From positions 62,001-126,000 of the forward strand of contig DAHUYW010000007.1 in NCBI GenBank assembly GCA_027306915.1: 64,000 nucleotides of DNA, in the 5' to 3' direction. Of the stretch, positions 25,669 through 34,581 are shown in pieces. How positions within the stretch are numbered: the stretch's first letter is position 1; each line of letters opens with the position of its first letter. This DNA comes from Spirochaetales bacterium (lineage in GTDB: Bacteria > Spirochaetota > Spirochaetia > DAHUYW01). A program made the translations under genes and the position numbers. Below the pieces are notes generated by a model that worked only from the letters and a program-made list of their open reading frames with translations, ran no database searches and had not been told where the DNA came from.

Positions 25669-28164
25669 TCACAGCTCGAGAACCACCTCGGCCGGCGCCG
25701 TGACCCGCGGAAGCGAAACCCAGACAAAGTGAGGCTCCTCGAAGCGCCAGGAGCTCTCCCGTCGCCCGTTCTGTGCGAGGGGCGCACCGTTCACGAATAC
25801 TCTCTTCGGAGCTTGCTTGCTCCAGATCCGGATCTCGTAAGTCTTCGCTCGGCGGGCCTCGCGGTAGTTTCCCTGCGGGGCGCCGATCGAGAGGGCGGTC
25901 GTGCCGTCGGTGCGGCGCTCGCAGCGGTAGCGAGTCAGGGCGTAGGAACCGTCGAGGTAGTCGTAGGATTCGCCGTCGTCTTCGTAGAGGAGTCCCTCCG
26001 ACCTCTCTCCCGGATAGACGAGAAGCGTGATCGGCTCGCAGCGCTTCTCGGTCACCCACTGCATTTCGGGGCCCTGGGGAATGATGGCCCCCTCGCGAAC
26101 GAAGACGGGAAGGCTCGCGAGATCGACCGGCAGGGTAAGTCTCCGGCCGCCCTCGTATCGCTCGTGCGTCCAGAAGTCGTACCAGGCACCCGACGGGAGA
26201 TAGACCTCCCAGCTCGTCGCTCCCTCCGCGAGGACCGGCGCTACCAGAAGCTCGTGTCCGAAGAGGTATTGGGTTCCGAGCGTGGCGACATGCACGTCGT
26301 CGGGGTAGTCCATCACGAGGGGGCGCAGGAAGGGCACCCCCCGGATGCATGCCATCCACGCGGAGGTGTAGATGTAGGGCAGGAGCCGGTAGCGGAGGCG
26401 GATGTACCTCGTGACTATCTCCTCGATCTCGGGGCCGCGGATCCAGGGCAGCTTGCTGCGCTCGGGGTGGCCGTGTGCCCACATGATCGAGCTGAAGGCG
26501 CAGTATTGCATCCAGCGCACGTAGATCTCGTCGGTGCGGGTATCGCCGCCTGAGTAGGCGTGGGAGCCGAGGAGGGTGCCGCCGTCGCTCGTGATCTGGG
26601 AATAGTGGCCCCCCATGTCCGGCGCGCGGAAGGGGTTACCCGAGAGGGCGGAGTTCAGGCTCTTTTCGATCTGCGAGGCGAGGACATCGAGCCCCGAGTC
26701 CATGTCGCCCGGCTGCACGATGACTCCATAGCGGTGGAGCCCCGCGTAGCCGCTCCTGCAGCGCTGCACGACGCGCAGGCGAGGGAAATCCCGCCGGTGG
26801 CCTTCGAAGAGGGTCCTCTGCCGAAAGAGGTCGAAGACATTGTGGCAGCGCAGGGAGGAGCCGGCAGAGAGGTCGCCCTCTTCCGGCCCCTCTCCCCCGT
26901 CGTTCCACCAGGAGCTGATCCCTGCCTCGTAGATCTTCTTGAGCTTCGACCACCACCACGTGCGCGCTTCGGGGTTCGTGAAATCGATGAACACACTCCC
27001 CCACGCCGGGTTGTAGGCGACCGGCGAGCCGTCCTTCGCGCGCACGAAGAGGCCCCGCTCGAGGAGCTCCTGGTAGCCGGGCGTATCGGTGGTCGCCTGG
27101 GGATACTGATGGGCCATGAGCGTGAAATGCAGGGAGCGGAGCCGCTTCACGGTCGCTGCCCCTTCGGGAAAGAGATAGGGGTTGAGCTCGTAGGAGGCGA
27201 TGGGCCTGTCCCAGCCCTGCTCGCGCATGAAGGTGCGGCTGTAGCTTGAAAGAAAGGTGATGTGATCGCAGGGGATCTTGCGCTCGCGCAGGGCGTGCGC
27301 CAGGTCGAGGATCTCCTGGCCGTTTATGAAATGGCGGGTCGACTGCTGGTAGCCGAAGACCCAGCGCGGGAGCATGACCGGAAAGCCCGTCAACTCGTAA
27401 TATCTCCTCACTATCTCGTCCATCGAGGGACCGTAGAGGAGGTAGAAGTCGAGGGCCCCGTGCGCCGCCCGATAGGTGAGGAGCCTGCCGGGGGTCGCCT
27501 CGATCGAGCTTTCGTAGGGGTTGTGAAAGAAGAGGCCGTAGCCGGCCGTGCTCACCACGAAGGGGGAGGGGATCTCCGAGCCGACGTGGGCGTTGTGACG
27601 AGTCCAGATCCGGTGCTCCCTCCCTGACCGCTCGAAGCCCTCGCCGCCGTCGCCCAGGCCGTAGAGCCGTTCGCCCTCCGCGAGCGCAAAGCGCGCCGCC
27701 ACCGGACGGAGCTCGGCGGCTCCGGCCGCGTGCACGCCGCCCCCCGGCGCGTCTGCCTCCGGGCCGCTGCCGGCGGGGGAGTCTCTTCGCACGGGTGGGA
27801 TCTCCCCGCGCGCTTCCGGAGTCGTCCCGAGCGCCTCACCGGGTTCGCTGGAGAGGAGCCGCCGCCCGCGTGCATCCGCAAACTCGACCACGAAGGGCGA
27901 TGCCGTCACCGTGACGCGGAGCCGCTCGGTCTCCATGACGGCCCGACCCGATGGCTCTTCGCCGCGCATGCGGACGGGGCAGGACTCCCATGCGCCGTGG
28001 TCGAGGATGATCCGCTCTGCCTCCCCGTACGCCTCGCGGGAAGTGAGCCTCACGTTGATGATCTCCGGAGCGCAGACCTCGATCTCGATCGTCCCAAACG
28101 CGCTTTGAGCGCTCACGGATCGCTCCCCGAGCGAAGGCCTGTCGACGTTGCCTATCCATTCCAT
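25669..28164 (-). CDS. Glycoside hydrolase family 31 (alpha-glucosidase/xylosidase type)
   Basis: A protein of 831 residues with an N-terminal beta-sandwich, a catalytic barrel and C-terminal beta domains. The nucleophile is D422 in SWWNDGGEG and the likely acid/base D487 in QPGDMDSGLD; RSGYAGLHRYG and HYSQI/GGDTRTDE segments fit the family. It removes alpha-linked terminal sugars; no signal peptide is visible, so it acts on imported oligosaccharides. A low-complexity Pro/Gly/Ala insert (about 128-160) separates sandwich halves. I start at 28164; an in-frame longer start (28278) lacks support. Sugar specificity (glucose, xylose, sulfoquinovose) cannot be settled here. Confidence 0.85.
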   Translation of the reverse strand: MEWIGNVDRPSLGERSVSAQSAFGTIEIEVCAPEIINVRLTSREAYGEAERIILDHGAWESCPVRMRGEEPSGRAVMETERLRVTVTASPFVVEFADARGRRLLSSEPGEALGTTPEARGEIPPVRRDSPAGSGPEADAPGGGVHAAGAAELRPVAARFALAEGERLYGLGDGGEGFERSGREHRIWTRHNAHVGSEIPSPFVVSTAGYGLFFHNPYESSIEATPGRLLTYRAAHGALDFYLLYGPSMDEIVRRYYELTGFPVMLPRWVFGYQQSTRHFINGQEILDLAHALRERKIPCDHITFLSSYSRTFMREQGWDRPIASYELNPYLFPEGAATVKRLRSLHFTLMAHQYPQATTDTPGYQELLERGLFVRAKDGSPVAYNPAWGSVFIDFTNPEARTWWWSKLKKIYEAGISSWWNDGGEGPEEGDLSAGSSLRCHNVFDLFRQRTLFEGHRRDFPRLRVVQRCRSGYAGLHRYGVIVQPGDMDSGLDVLASQIEKSLNSALSGNPFRAPDMGGHYSQITSDGGTLLGSHAYSGGDTRTDEIYVRWMQYCAFSSIMWAHGHPERSKLPWIRGPEIEEIVTRYIRLRYRLLPYIYTSAWMACIRGVPFLRPLVMDYPDDVHVATLGTQYLFGHELLVAPVLAEGATSWEVYLPSGAWYDFWTHERYEGGRRLTLPVDLASLPVFVREGAIIPQGPEMQWVTEKRCEPITLLVYPGERSEGLLYEDDGESYDYLDGSYALTRYRCERRTDGTTALSIGAPQGNYREARRAKTYEIRIWSKQAPKRVFVNGAPLAQNGRRESSWRFEEPHFVWVSLPRVTAPAEVVLEL

Positions 28165-28185
28165 GACCTGTAGCTTCGCGAAGCC

Positions 28186-28200
28186 TTGACGGGCTGTCAA
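28186..28200. promoter_or_regulatory. Perfect inverted repeat TTGAC-GGGCT-GTCAA
   Basis: TTGAC (28186-28190) and GTCAA (28196-28200) around a 5-base centre, 22 bases before the GH31 start and in the gap shared with the broken HxlR gene. It is a plausible regulator site. A TATACT hexamer (28246-28251) nearby could be the -10 of the HxlR gene. Confidence 0.4.
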
Positions 28201-28261
28201 TGAGGAGCCGATGCGCGTATCGTGCCCCGTTCGCAGAAGGTATCGTATACTTGCAGGCAGC

Positions 28262-28490
28262 ATGAAAGATCCGGCCACTTCCCAGGAACAGTGCGAGCCG
28301 TGGGTGCTCTAGCTCCTCGGCGACTACGTCACGCTGCGAATCGTCGATGTCCTGCGCCCTCAGGCGCTACGCTTCACCGAGATCCAGCGGCGCATCGGCG
28401 ACACCAACCCTGTCGTGCTCACCGACCGGCTGAAGCGACTCGAAAGCGACTGCCTCATTGAGCGGCGGGAGGGCCGGGATGAATCACGCC
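28262..28490 (+). pseudogene. HxlR-family transcriptional regulator with an in-frame stop
   Basis: From the ATG at 28262 the frame reads MKDPATSQEQCEPWVL, a TAG stop (28310-28312), then LLGDYVTLRIVDVLRPQALR, FTEIQRRIGDTNPVVLTDRL and KRLESDCLIERREG. That is the HxlR winged helix: a Cys near the start, LGDxxTL, RFxEIQR and LTDRLxxLE. The stop sits in the loop before helix 2. The 3' end lacks the usual wing and C-terminal helix and runs into the thioredoxin gene. It is therefore probably dead, unless the stop is a sequence error. Possible former target: the divergent GH31 gene. Confidence 0.6.
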
Positions 28491-28736
28491 ATTACGATAA
28501 CCGAGGCCAACTTCGAAGAAGAGGTCGTGCGCTCGAGCATCCCGGTTCTCGTAGAATTCGGGGCCGAGTGCTGTCCGCCTTGTAGGCTCATTGAGCCGAT
28601 CCTCGACGAGCTCGCCACCGCTTGCGACGGAAGGATCAAGTTCTGGATGCTGGACACCGACGAGCAGCCGGAGGTGACCTCCCACTACAACGTCGTAAGC
28701 GTCCCGACTCTTTTGCTCTTCAAGGACTTCGTATAG
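28479..28736 (+). CDS. Thioredoxin-like protein, C-terminally shortened, CPPC active site
   Basis: A protein of 85 residues with a thioredoxin fold up to strand 4: FEEEVVRSSIPVLVEFGAEC, active site CPPC (in ECCPPCRLIEPIL, where thioredoxin has WCGPC), and cis-Pro loop VSVPTLLLFKD. A TAG follows directly after FKDFV, so the last strand and helix (about 20 residues) are missing compared with a 105-residue thioredoxin. It starts inside the 3' end of the broken HxlR gene. It may be a truncated remnant or a minimal redox protein; folding without the last helix is doubtful. Confidence 0.6.
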   Translation: MNHAITITEANFEEEVVRSSIPVLVEFGAECCPPCRLIEPILDELATACDGRIKFWMLDTDEQPEVTSHYNVVSVPTLLLFKDFV

Positions 28737-28914
28737 CACGAAGCTCGCGCGTCCCTCGCCTTTTGCGCAGCCGCCAGGCAGGGCGCGGCTCGCCGCTCAA
28801 TGATCCCGCGCCGCTCGCGAGTCACGGCACAGCTCTCTTCCCCAACTACCCCCTCGCCTGTATGATTCTCCACGAATACCACGACGTCCGAAATCTCCTC
28901 CACACAAGGGGCCG

Positions 28915-30312
28915 ATGATGAACGAGGCGCGTTTTCCGCGAGACTTCTCCTTCGGAGCCGCGACGGCGGCCTACCAGATCGAGGGCGCATGGGACGAGGA
29001 CGGCAAGGGCCCCTCGGTGTGGGACACCTTCGTGCGGCGCAAGGGCGCAACCTGGCAGGGGCAACGCGGCGACATTGCGGTCGACCACTACCACCGCTAC
29101 CGGGAGGACGTGGAGCTCCTCAAGGAGATTGGGGCGAACGCCTACCGCTTCTCGATAAGCTGGCCGCGGGTCATGCCCGAAGGGAGGGGAAAGGTCAATC
29201 AGAAGGGCCTCGACTTCTACCGCCGCCTGGTGGACGCGCTTCGTGCCGCGGGCATCACCCCCTTCGTCACCCTCTACCACTGGGACCTTCCCCAAAGCCT
29301 GCAGGAGCGCGGCGGCTTCGCCGTGCGCGACTGCGTCGGCTGGTACGCCGACTACGCGCAGGTCGTCGTGGATGCGCTCGGAGACAGGGTAAAGCACTGG
29401 ATCACCCTGAATGAGCCGTGGGTCAATGCGGTGAGCGGCTTTCTCTTCGGTGACCACGCGCCGGGAAGGCGCAATCCCTGGGCCTGCATGCGCGTGTCCC
29501 ACAACTTCCTTCTTGCGAACGCCGCAGGCTACGAGGTGATCAAGAGCCGCTCCTCGGGAAGCTCGGTTGGGGTTACCTTGAGCCTCATCCCGGTCTATCC
29601 GATGCGTGACACCGGGCCGGACCGGAGAGCCGCCGTCATCGCCAATCAGTTCGCGAATGATCTCTTCCTCGACCCGCTCTGCCACGGGAGCTTTCCCGAG
29701 CCACTTTGGAAGAGGCTCCGACTCCTCCGCCCTCGCGTGCGACCGGGCGACATGGAGACGATCAAGGGGAAGTTCGATTTCATCGGGGTCAACAACTATA
29801 CCCGCGAGCGAGCCTTTTTCGCTCCCTGGATTCCTTTGCTGGGGGTGTGGATGACGGGGCGCAACCTTGACGGTCACGAATATGTCGAGAACGGTGTCCA
29901 GCATACCTCGATGGGGTGGGAGGTTTACCCGAGGGGGATCTACGAAGCGACCATGCTCATCAAGGAGCGCTACGGCAATCCTCCGATCTACATCACCGAG
30001 AACGGGGCGGCCTTTGAGGACCGGCTCGATGACGGAACGGTGAGCGACCCCAAGCGCGTCTCCTATCTACACGACTATCTCGCCGAGGTGCGGCGGGCCA
30101 TGGACGACGGTGTGGACGTGCGGGGCTATTTCGTGTGGACGCTCATGGACAACTTCGAGTGGGCCTTCGGCTTCAGCAAGCGCTTCGGCCTGATCCACGT
30201 CGACTTCCCCAGCCAGCGACGAACGATCAAGGAAAGCGGCCGCTGGTTTCGCGAGCTCGCTACGACTCGAGTGCTCCCGCCGGTCGACTTTCGAAGTAGC
30301 GATCGAGGATAG
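28915..30312 (+). CDS. Glycoside hydrolase family 1 beta-glucosidase
   Basis: A protein of 465 residues, full length for GH1. Acid/base E167 in TLNEPWV and nucleophile E362 in YITENGAA; the N-terminal FPRDFSFGAATAAYQIEG and the C-terminal WTLMDNFEWAFGFSKRFGL segments are classic GH1. It hydrolyses beta-linked glucosides or galactosides, probably cellobiose-type oligosaccharides, in the cytoplasm (no signal peptide). AAGGGG precedes the ATG pair at 28915. Its 3' end overlaps the convergent patatin gene by 53 bases. Together with the GH31 enzyme it points to plant- or glycan-derived sugars as carbon source. Confidence 0.93.
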   Translation: MMNEARFPRDFSFGAATAAYQIEGAWDEDGKGPSVWDTFVRRKGATWQGQRGDIAVDHYHRYREDVELLKEIGANAYRFSISWPRVMPEGRGKVNQKGLDFYRRLVDALRAAGITPFVTLYHWDLPQSLQERGGFAVRDCVGWYADYAQVVVDALGDRVKHWITLNEPWVNAVSGFLFGDHAPGRRNPWACMRVSHNFLLANAAGYEVIKSRSSGSSVGVTLSLIPVYPMRDTGPDRRAAVIANQFANDLFLDPLCHGSFPEPLWKRLRLLRPRVRPGDMETIKGKFDFIGVNNYTRERAFFAPWIPLLGVWMTGRNLDGHEYVENGVQHTSMGWEVYPRGIYEATMLIKERYGNPPIYITENGAAFEDRLDDGTVSDPKRVSYLHDYLAEVRRAMDDGVDVRGYFVWTLMDNFEWAFGFSKRFGLIHVDFPSQRRTIKESGRWFRELATTRVLPPVDFRSSDRG

Positions 30313-31615
30313 CCAGGAAGACCCTTCCCGGAAGAAGATAGGGAAAGAGTCCGCGCAGGGCTCCCCGGAGGATGGCGCGCTGCCGCGCGGAGGCGAGACG
30401 GTCGATCGCAAGATCGTAGGCAAGGGGGGGCTTCGGCAGGCCGCTGTGCGACTGATCGCCTGAGCGGAGCACCCGCCTGACGAGGCGCAAGGCCGGCCGG
30501 AGGCTCCGGTGCTCGATCGAGCCTTCCTCGCCGCGGACCCTTGCACCCGCGGCGCGGATCTCGGCGAGGAGCTCAGGTAAAGAATAGGCGCGGACGCGTT
30601 CCATATCGAGGGCGAGCGCAGCGCACTCGGCGAGGGCGAGCACGATGTTGCGATGCTCTCGCATATCGCGCGGGAGGTGCTCGCGCAGCCGGCGGAGCAG
30701 AGTCCGGCCGGGATCGCTGCCGAGCAGGCCGGCAATGGAAGGTGTCGATGCCCCCTCCTGAAGGAGACGGCGGAGCTCCGCGGCAAGCTCCGGGTCGGGG
30801 GCGACGAAGTAGCGAATCCCCTCGTAGCGACCGAAGACTCGCATGGTGTCGAGGTAGCCGAGCTCCATGAAGCGGCGGATGAACTCCTGATCGAGATCGA
30901 AGATGCTACCCATCTCTATCGAGTTCTTGATGTAGACGGTCTCGGTGCCCACTACGTCGGGCTTGCGGTTGAAGCCTAAGCCGGAGATGTCCACCACGAT
31001 GATGCGCCGGTAGCCCCTGCTGCGGGCCATGCGGAAGGGGATGTTGTCGAAGACCCCGCCGTCCGTGAAGCGCTTGCCCTGGATCTCGGCCGCGCGGAAG
31101 GCGGGAAACGAGGCGCTCGCGAGGAGGTAGTCCGCGAGAAGTCCCTCGGGAATCTCCTCGAGAAAGATAGAGAGGGCTTTGTGGTTGGTCAGCTCGTAGG
31201 TCGTGATCCCGAAGTCGACCCCTGAAGAGCGGATGAGGGGCTCGTCGACCGAGCGATGGATGAGGTCGCGCAGCGGCTTGGTATCGAGCCCGTGGTTCCG
31301 CAGGATGAAGCGATTCAGCTCGGCAAAGGAAGCGAAGCGGTTGTGCGAAGCCGCGGTTCGCTGGCCGCCCGCGAGGCTCGGCGGAACTGCGACTATCCGA
31401 TCGATCGATATGCTACGCCACAGCTCGATTGCCGCGTCGTAAGCCCCCTGCGCCATGAGCGCGCCGTTCAGCGCTCCGACCGAGGCTCCGACGATCGCAT
31501 GAAAGCGAAGTCCGAGCTCCCGGAATGCGCGCCAGGCGCCGATCTGGTAGGCCCCCTTGGTGCCGCCGCCCCCGAGCACGAGGGCGTAGGAGCGATCGTC
31601 GGCTGTATCCCCCAC
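30260..31615 (-). CDS. Patatin-like phospholipase
   Basis: About 451 residues. Patatin motifs: oxyanion-hole GGGGTKGAYQ, nucleophile elbow GASVG and the DGG of FTDGGVFDN, giving the Ser-Asp dyad of RssA/YlbK-type bacterial acyl hydrolases. A C-terminal half of about 200 residues is helical and Arg-rich, with no named domain. No signal peptide. The start is uncertain: I take the GTG at 31615, nine residues before the first motif; another GTG lies at 31642. Neither has a clear ribosome site. It is divergent from the ornithine cyclodeaminase gene and probably acts on membrane lipids. Confidence 0.78.
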   Translation of the reverse strand: MGDTADDRSYALVLGGGGTKGAYQIGAWRAFRELGLRFHAIVGASVGALNGALMAQGAYDAAIELWRSISIDRIVAVPPSLAGGQRTAASHNRFASFAELNRFILRNHGLDTKPLRDLIHRSVDEPLIRSSGVDFGITTYELTNHKALSIFLEEIPEGLLADYLLASASFPAFRAAEIQGKRFTDGGVFDNIPFRMARSRGYRRIIVVDISGLGFNRKPDVVGTETVYIKNSIEMGSIFDLDQEFIRRFMELGYLDTMRVFGRYEGIRYFVAPDPELAAELRRLLQEGASTPSIAGLLGSDPGRTLLRRLREHLPRDMREHRNIVLALAECAALALDMERVRAYSLPELLAEIRAAGARVRGEEGSIEHRSLRPALRLVRRVLRSGDQSHSGLPKPPLAYDLAIDRLASARQRAILRGALRGLFPYLLPGRVFLAILDRYFESRPAGALES

Positions 31616-31682
31616 AGGATCGTTATAGCGGAACGGCCGCACGATGTACAGCTGCGGAGAGCGTAGGTCTCGCGGGCGACGG

Positions 31683-31712
31683 TTGTATAGGGCGCTTACG
31701 CTGCGGTAGAAT
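31683..31712 (+). promoter_or_regulatory. Promoter of the ornithine cyclodeaminase gene
   Basis: TTGTAT (31683-31688), 18-base spacer, TAGAAT (31707-31712), with a leader of about 40 bases before the GTG at 31761. Confidence 0.45.
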
Positions 31713-31760
31713 AGCGGGCGGCATTTTCGGCCCGCGAGAGGCTGATTGCGGAGCACAGGG

Positions 31761-32972
31761 GTGAACAGGCGGTTTGTGTCTGAGGGCCATCTTATCGATT
31801 CCAACATCCTACCTCGGATTCTCAACCTCATTGTCGAGGAAGGGGCGGAGTATCGGATTACCGCCTTCGAGATCGGCCAGACCAACCTCGAGCCCTCCCA
31901 CCTGGAGTTCGATCTGGTTTCGAAGAGCGACGAGCAGTGTGCCGCGATAACCGCAAAGCTCGTCCAGCTCGGCTGCTATGAGGAGAGCGTCTCCGAAGGA
32001 GTGACGAAGCCTGCCGAGCGTGACGGGGCTGTTCCCGACGATTTCTATTCAACGACCAACCACCGGACCGAGATCTTTCTCGGCGGCAGGTGGCAGGAGG
32101 TTGCCAACCAGCGCATGGACGGTGTGGTTGCCATAACCGAGCGCGGGCCCGAGTGCAAGCTCCTGCGCGAGGTGAGGAGAGGCGATCACATTCTCTGCTC
32201 ATCGGAGTCGGTGCGGGTCTTTCCGCCCGCCCGCGACCGGGAGGCGGACATCTTCAGCTTCATGACCGGCGACGTCTCCTCGGAGCGCAGCGTCGACGTT
32301 GCGGTTGCCCAGATCGCGGAGGACCTCGTCGAGTATCGCGAGGCGGGCCGCAAGGTGATAGTCGTCGGGGGGCCGGTCGTCGTGCACACCGGCGGGGGGC
32401 CGGCCCTCGCCGCCCTGATTCGCGACGGCTACGTCAACGGGCTCCTCGCAGGCAACGCTCTCGCGGTGCACGACATCGAGTCGGTCCTCTTCGGAACCTC
32501 GCTGGGAGTCGATCTTGCGACCGGTCGGCCCATCCACGAGGGACACCGCAACCACCTCCGCGCCATAAACCGGATCGCCGCCTGCGGCTCCATTGCGGAG
32601 GCGGTGCGCCGGGGTGAGATCACCCGGGGGATCATGTTCGAGAGCGTTCGTGCCGGTATACCCTACTGCCTCGCGGGCTCGATCCGCGACGACGGCCCCC
32701 TCCCCGAGACCGAGATGGACATGTTTCGCGCCCAGGCGCGCTATGCGGAAATCCTGCACGGGGCCTCGATGGTCCTCATGCTCTCGACCATGCTCCATTC
32801 CATCGGGACAGGGAACATGCTCCCTTCGTGGGTACGCACGGTGTGCGTCGACATAAACCCGGCCGTGGTCACCAAGCTTGCCGACCGCGGATCGAGCCAG
32901 GCGCTCGGCATCGTGAGCGACGTCGGCTTCTTCCTTCGCGCCCTGGCCGAAGAGCTTCCGGCGCGCATCTAG
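31761..32972 (+). CDS. Archaeal-type ornithine cyclodeaminase (TIGR00300 / LOR-SDH domain family)
   Basis: A protein of 403 residues resembling the TIGR00300 family, described from methanogens as an ornithine cyclodeaminase making proline from ornithine, and as the C-terminal part of cyanobacterial ArgZ/AgrE. Seen: the N-terminal LOR-type domain (GHLIDSNILPRILNLIVEEG and MDGVVAI), then the nucleotide-binding half (VIVVGGPVVVHTGGGPALAALI, GLLAGNALAVHDIES, and near the C-terminus MLHSIGTGNMLPSWVRTVCV). The start is a GTG behind GGAG, downstream of a good promoter. The family is well recognised but the reaction in this organism is inferred. It is unrelated to the usual mu-crystallin-type cyclodeaminase. 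Confidence 0.75.
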   Translation: MNRRFVSEGHLIDSNILPRILNLIVEEGAEYRITAFEIGQTNLEPSHLEFDLVSKSDEQCAAITAKLVQLGCYEESVSEGVTKPAERDGAVPDDFYSTTNHRTEIFLGGRWQEVANQRMDGVVAITERGPECKLLREVRRGDHILCSSESVRVFPPARDREADIFSFMTGDVSSERSVDVAVAQIAEDLVEYREAGRKVIVVGGPVVVHTGGGPALAALIRDGYVNGLLAGNALAVHDIESVLFGTSLGVDLATGRPIHEGHRNHLRAINRIAACGSIAEAVRRGEITRGIMFESVRAGIPYCLAGSIRDDGPLPETEMDMFRAQARYAEILHGASMVLMLSTMLHSIGTGNMLPSWVRTVCVDINPAVVTKLADRGSSQALGIVSDVGFFLRALAEELPARI

Positions 32973-33043
32973 CAGGTTGTTGAAATATGACTTCAGGGCG
33001 CGAGAGTGGACCTTGGGCCCGTAGGTAGCGAGGAGTCCCGTAG

Positions 33044-34579
33044 ATGAGCATCGATCTGAAAAGCCTGCACCCTCTCGAGATCAAGCTTCTGCGTTACGCG
33101 CAGGGCGAGCTGCGCGCCGATCGCGCCACCGCCGAGCTCGGCATGAACATCGGTCAGTACAACCAGGCAACAAGCTGGCTGCTTGGCAAGGGGCTCATCC
33201 GCGAGAGTGCGCGCTCGACGCGCACCCTCTTCGAGCTCACGGAGCTGGGCCACCAGTACCGCGCGAGCGGTGCCCCCGACGAGCTGATCCTGCGCGTCGT
33301 GGGGGAGCGAGGTCCCCTTACGCTGCCCGAGATCGCACAGGCAGCGGGAATCGAGCCGAAGGAGATCGGCTCGGCCTACGGCCAGCTCGCGAAAGAGGGG
33401 CTCGTCTCCATGGACGAGTCGAAGCGGGTTGCTCGAAAGGGCGGCGAGCCTTCGCGCCGGATCGCGGTTGTCCGCGGCCTCCTGGAGCGTGCTGCGAAGG
33501 TCGGAGCGCTCGAAGAGGAATCGCTTGGCGACGAAGAGCGACAGGCAGTCGCTGCGATTGCCCGTAAGCGGGGAGTGGGGAGCGCCCCCTTTAAGGTCGC
33601 GGAGCGTGAGGAGGTGGTCTATCGCCTCACCCCCGCGGGAGAGCAGACCCGAAAGAGCCTCCTTGCGGCCGGAGCCATGGGGGACGAGATAGGCCAGCTC
33701 ACCTCGGGAATGCTCGCTTCGGGAAGCTGGAAGGGAAAGAGCTTCCGCGGGTACAACATCGCTACCCCTGCGGCGCGGATCGTCCCCGGACGGCGCAACC
33801 CCTACGCCGAGTTTCTCCAGTGGGTCAAGGACAAGCTGGTCTCGCTCGGCTTCGAGGAGTTCGACGGGCCTCTCGTCGAGACCGAGTTCTGGAACGGCGA
33901 CGCCCTCTTTATGCCTCAGTTCCACTCCGCCCGCGACATCCACGACGTCTACTACGTGAGGGAGCCGCACCATGCCCGCGAGATCGAGCAGCCCTGGCTC
34001 GACCGGGTTGCCGCCGCCCACGAGAACGGGGGAGGCACCGGAAGCCGCGGCTGGGGCTACGCCTTCGACCGGGACTTCACCCGCAAGCTCATCCTGCGGA
34101 GCCAGGGGACGGTCCTCTCTGCGAAGCAGCTTCCGAAGGCGAAGATCCCCGGGAAGTACTTCGGGATCGTCCGTTGTTTCCGCTACGACCAGGTCGATGC
34201 CACGCACGGAGCCGACTTCTACCAGACCGAGGGGATCGTCCTCGGCGAGGATGTGAATCTGCGAACCCTGCTCGGTCTTCTCAAGATGTTCGCCGAAGAG
34301 GTGGCCGGAGCGACCGAGGTCAAATATGTCCCGGGCTACTTCCCCTTTACCGAGCCTTCCATCGAGGTGCACATCAAGCACCCGAAGCTTGGCTGGTTCG
34401 AGCTGGGGGGCAGCGGGATCTTCCGCCCGGAGGTTACCGAGCCCCTCGGAGTCAAGGTGCCTGTCCTTGCGTGGGGGCTGGGGATCGACCGGATGGCCCT
34501 CATGCAGCTCGGCCTCTCCGACCTGCGGGAGCTTTTCACGGGCAACATCGAGAGCGTCCGACTGCGGAGGAGAAGCTAG
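33044..34579 (+). CDS. pheS: Phenylalanyl-tRNA synthetase alpha subunit, archaeal/eukaryotic type
   Basis: A protein of 511 residues, much longer than the bacterial-type PheS of about 330. The N-terminal about 200 residues hold winged-helix modules; the class II catalytic core follows, with motif 2 region FGIVRCFRYDQVDATHGADF and motif 3 GLGIDRMALMQLGLSDLREL. It charges tRNA-Phe. GAGGAG precedes the ATG. The archaeal type for both subunits is a hallmark of spirochaetes among bacteria and is the main basis for my host call. pheT starts two bases after its stop. Confidence 0.93.
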   Translation: MSIDLKSLHPLEIKLLRYAQGELRADRATAELGMNIGQYNQATSWLLGKGLIRESARSTRTLFELTELGHQYRASGAPDELILRVVGERGPLTLPEIAQAAGIEPKEIGSAYGQLAKEGLVSMDESKRVARKGGEPSRRIAVVRGLLERAAKVGALEEESLGDEERQAVAAIARKRGVGSAPFKVAEREEVVYRLTPAGEQTRKSLLAAGAMGDEIGQLTSGMLASGSWKGKSFRGYNIATPAARIVPGRRNPYAEFLQWVKDKLVSLGFEEFDGPLVETEFWNGDALFMPQFHSARDIHDVYYVREPHHAREIEQPWLDRVAAAHENGGGTGSRGWGYAFDRDFTRKLILRSQGTVLSAKQLPKAKIPGKYFGIVRCFRYDQVDATHGADFYQTEGIVLGEDVNLRTLLGLLKMFAEEVAGATEVKYVPGYFPFTEPSIEVHIKHPKLGWFELGGSGIFRPEVTEPLGVKVPVLAWGLGIDRMALMQLGLSDLRELFTGNIESVRLRRRS

Positions 34580-34581
34580 TC

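Noticed and set aside
25598..26482. N-terminal extension of the cytochrome b561 frame to 479 residues
   Set aside because: The extra 295 residues are antisense to the GH31 gene and low-complexity; the ATG at 25597 has a ribosome site and starts the conserved domain.
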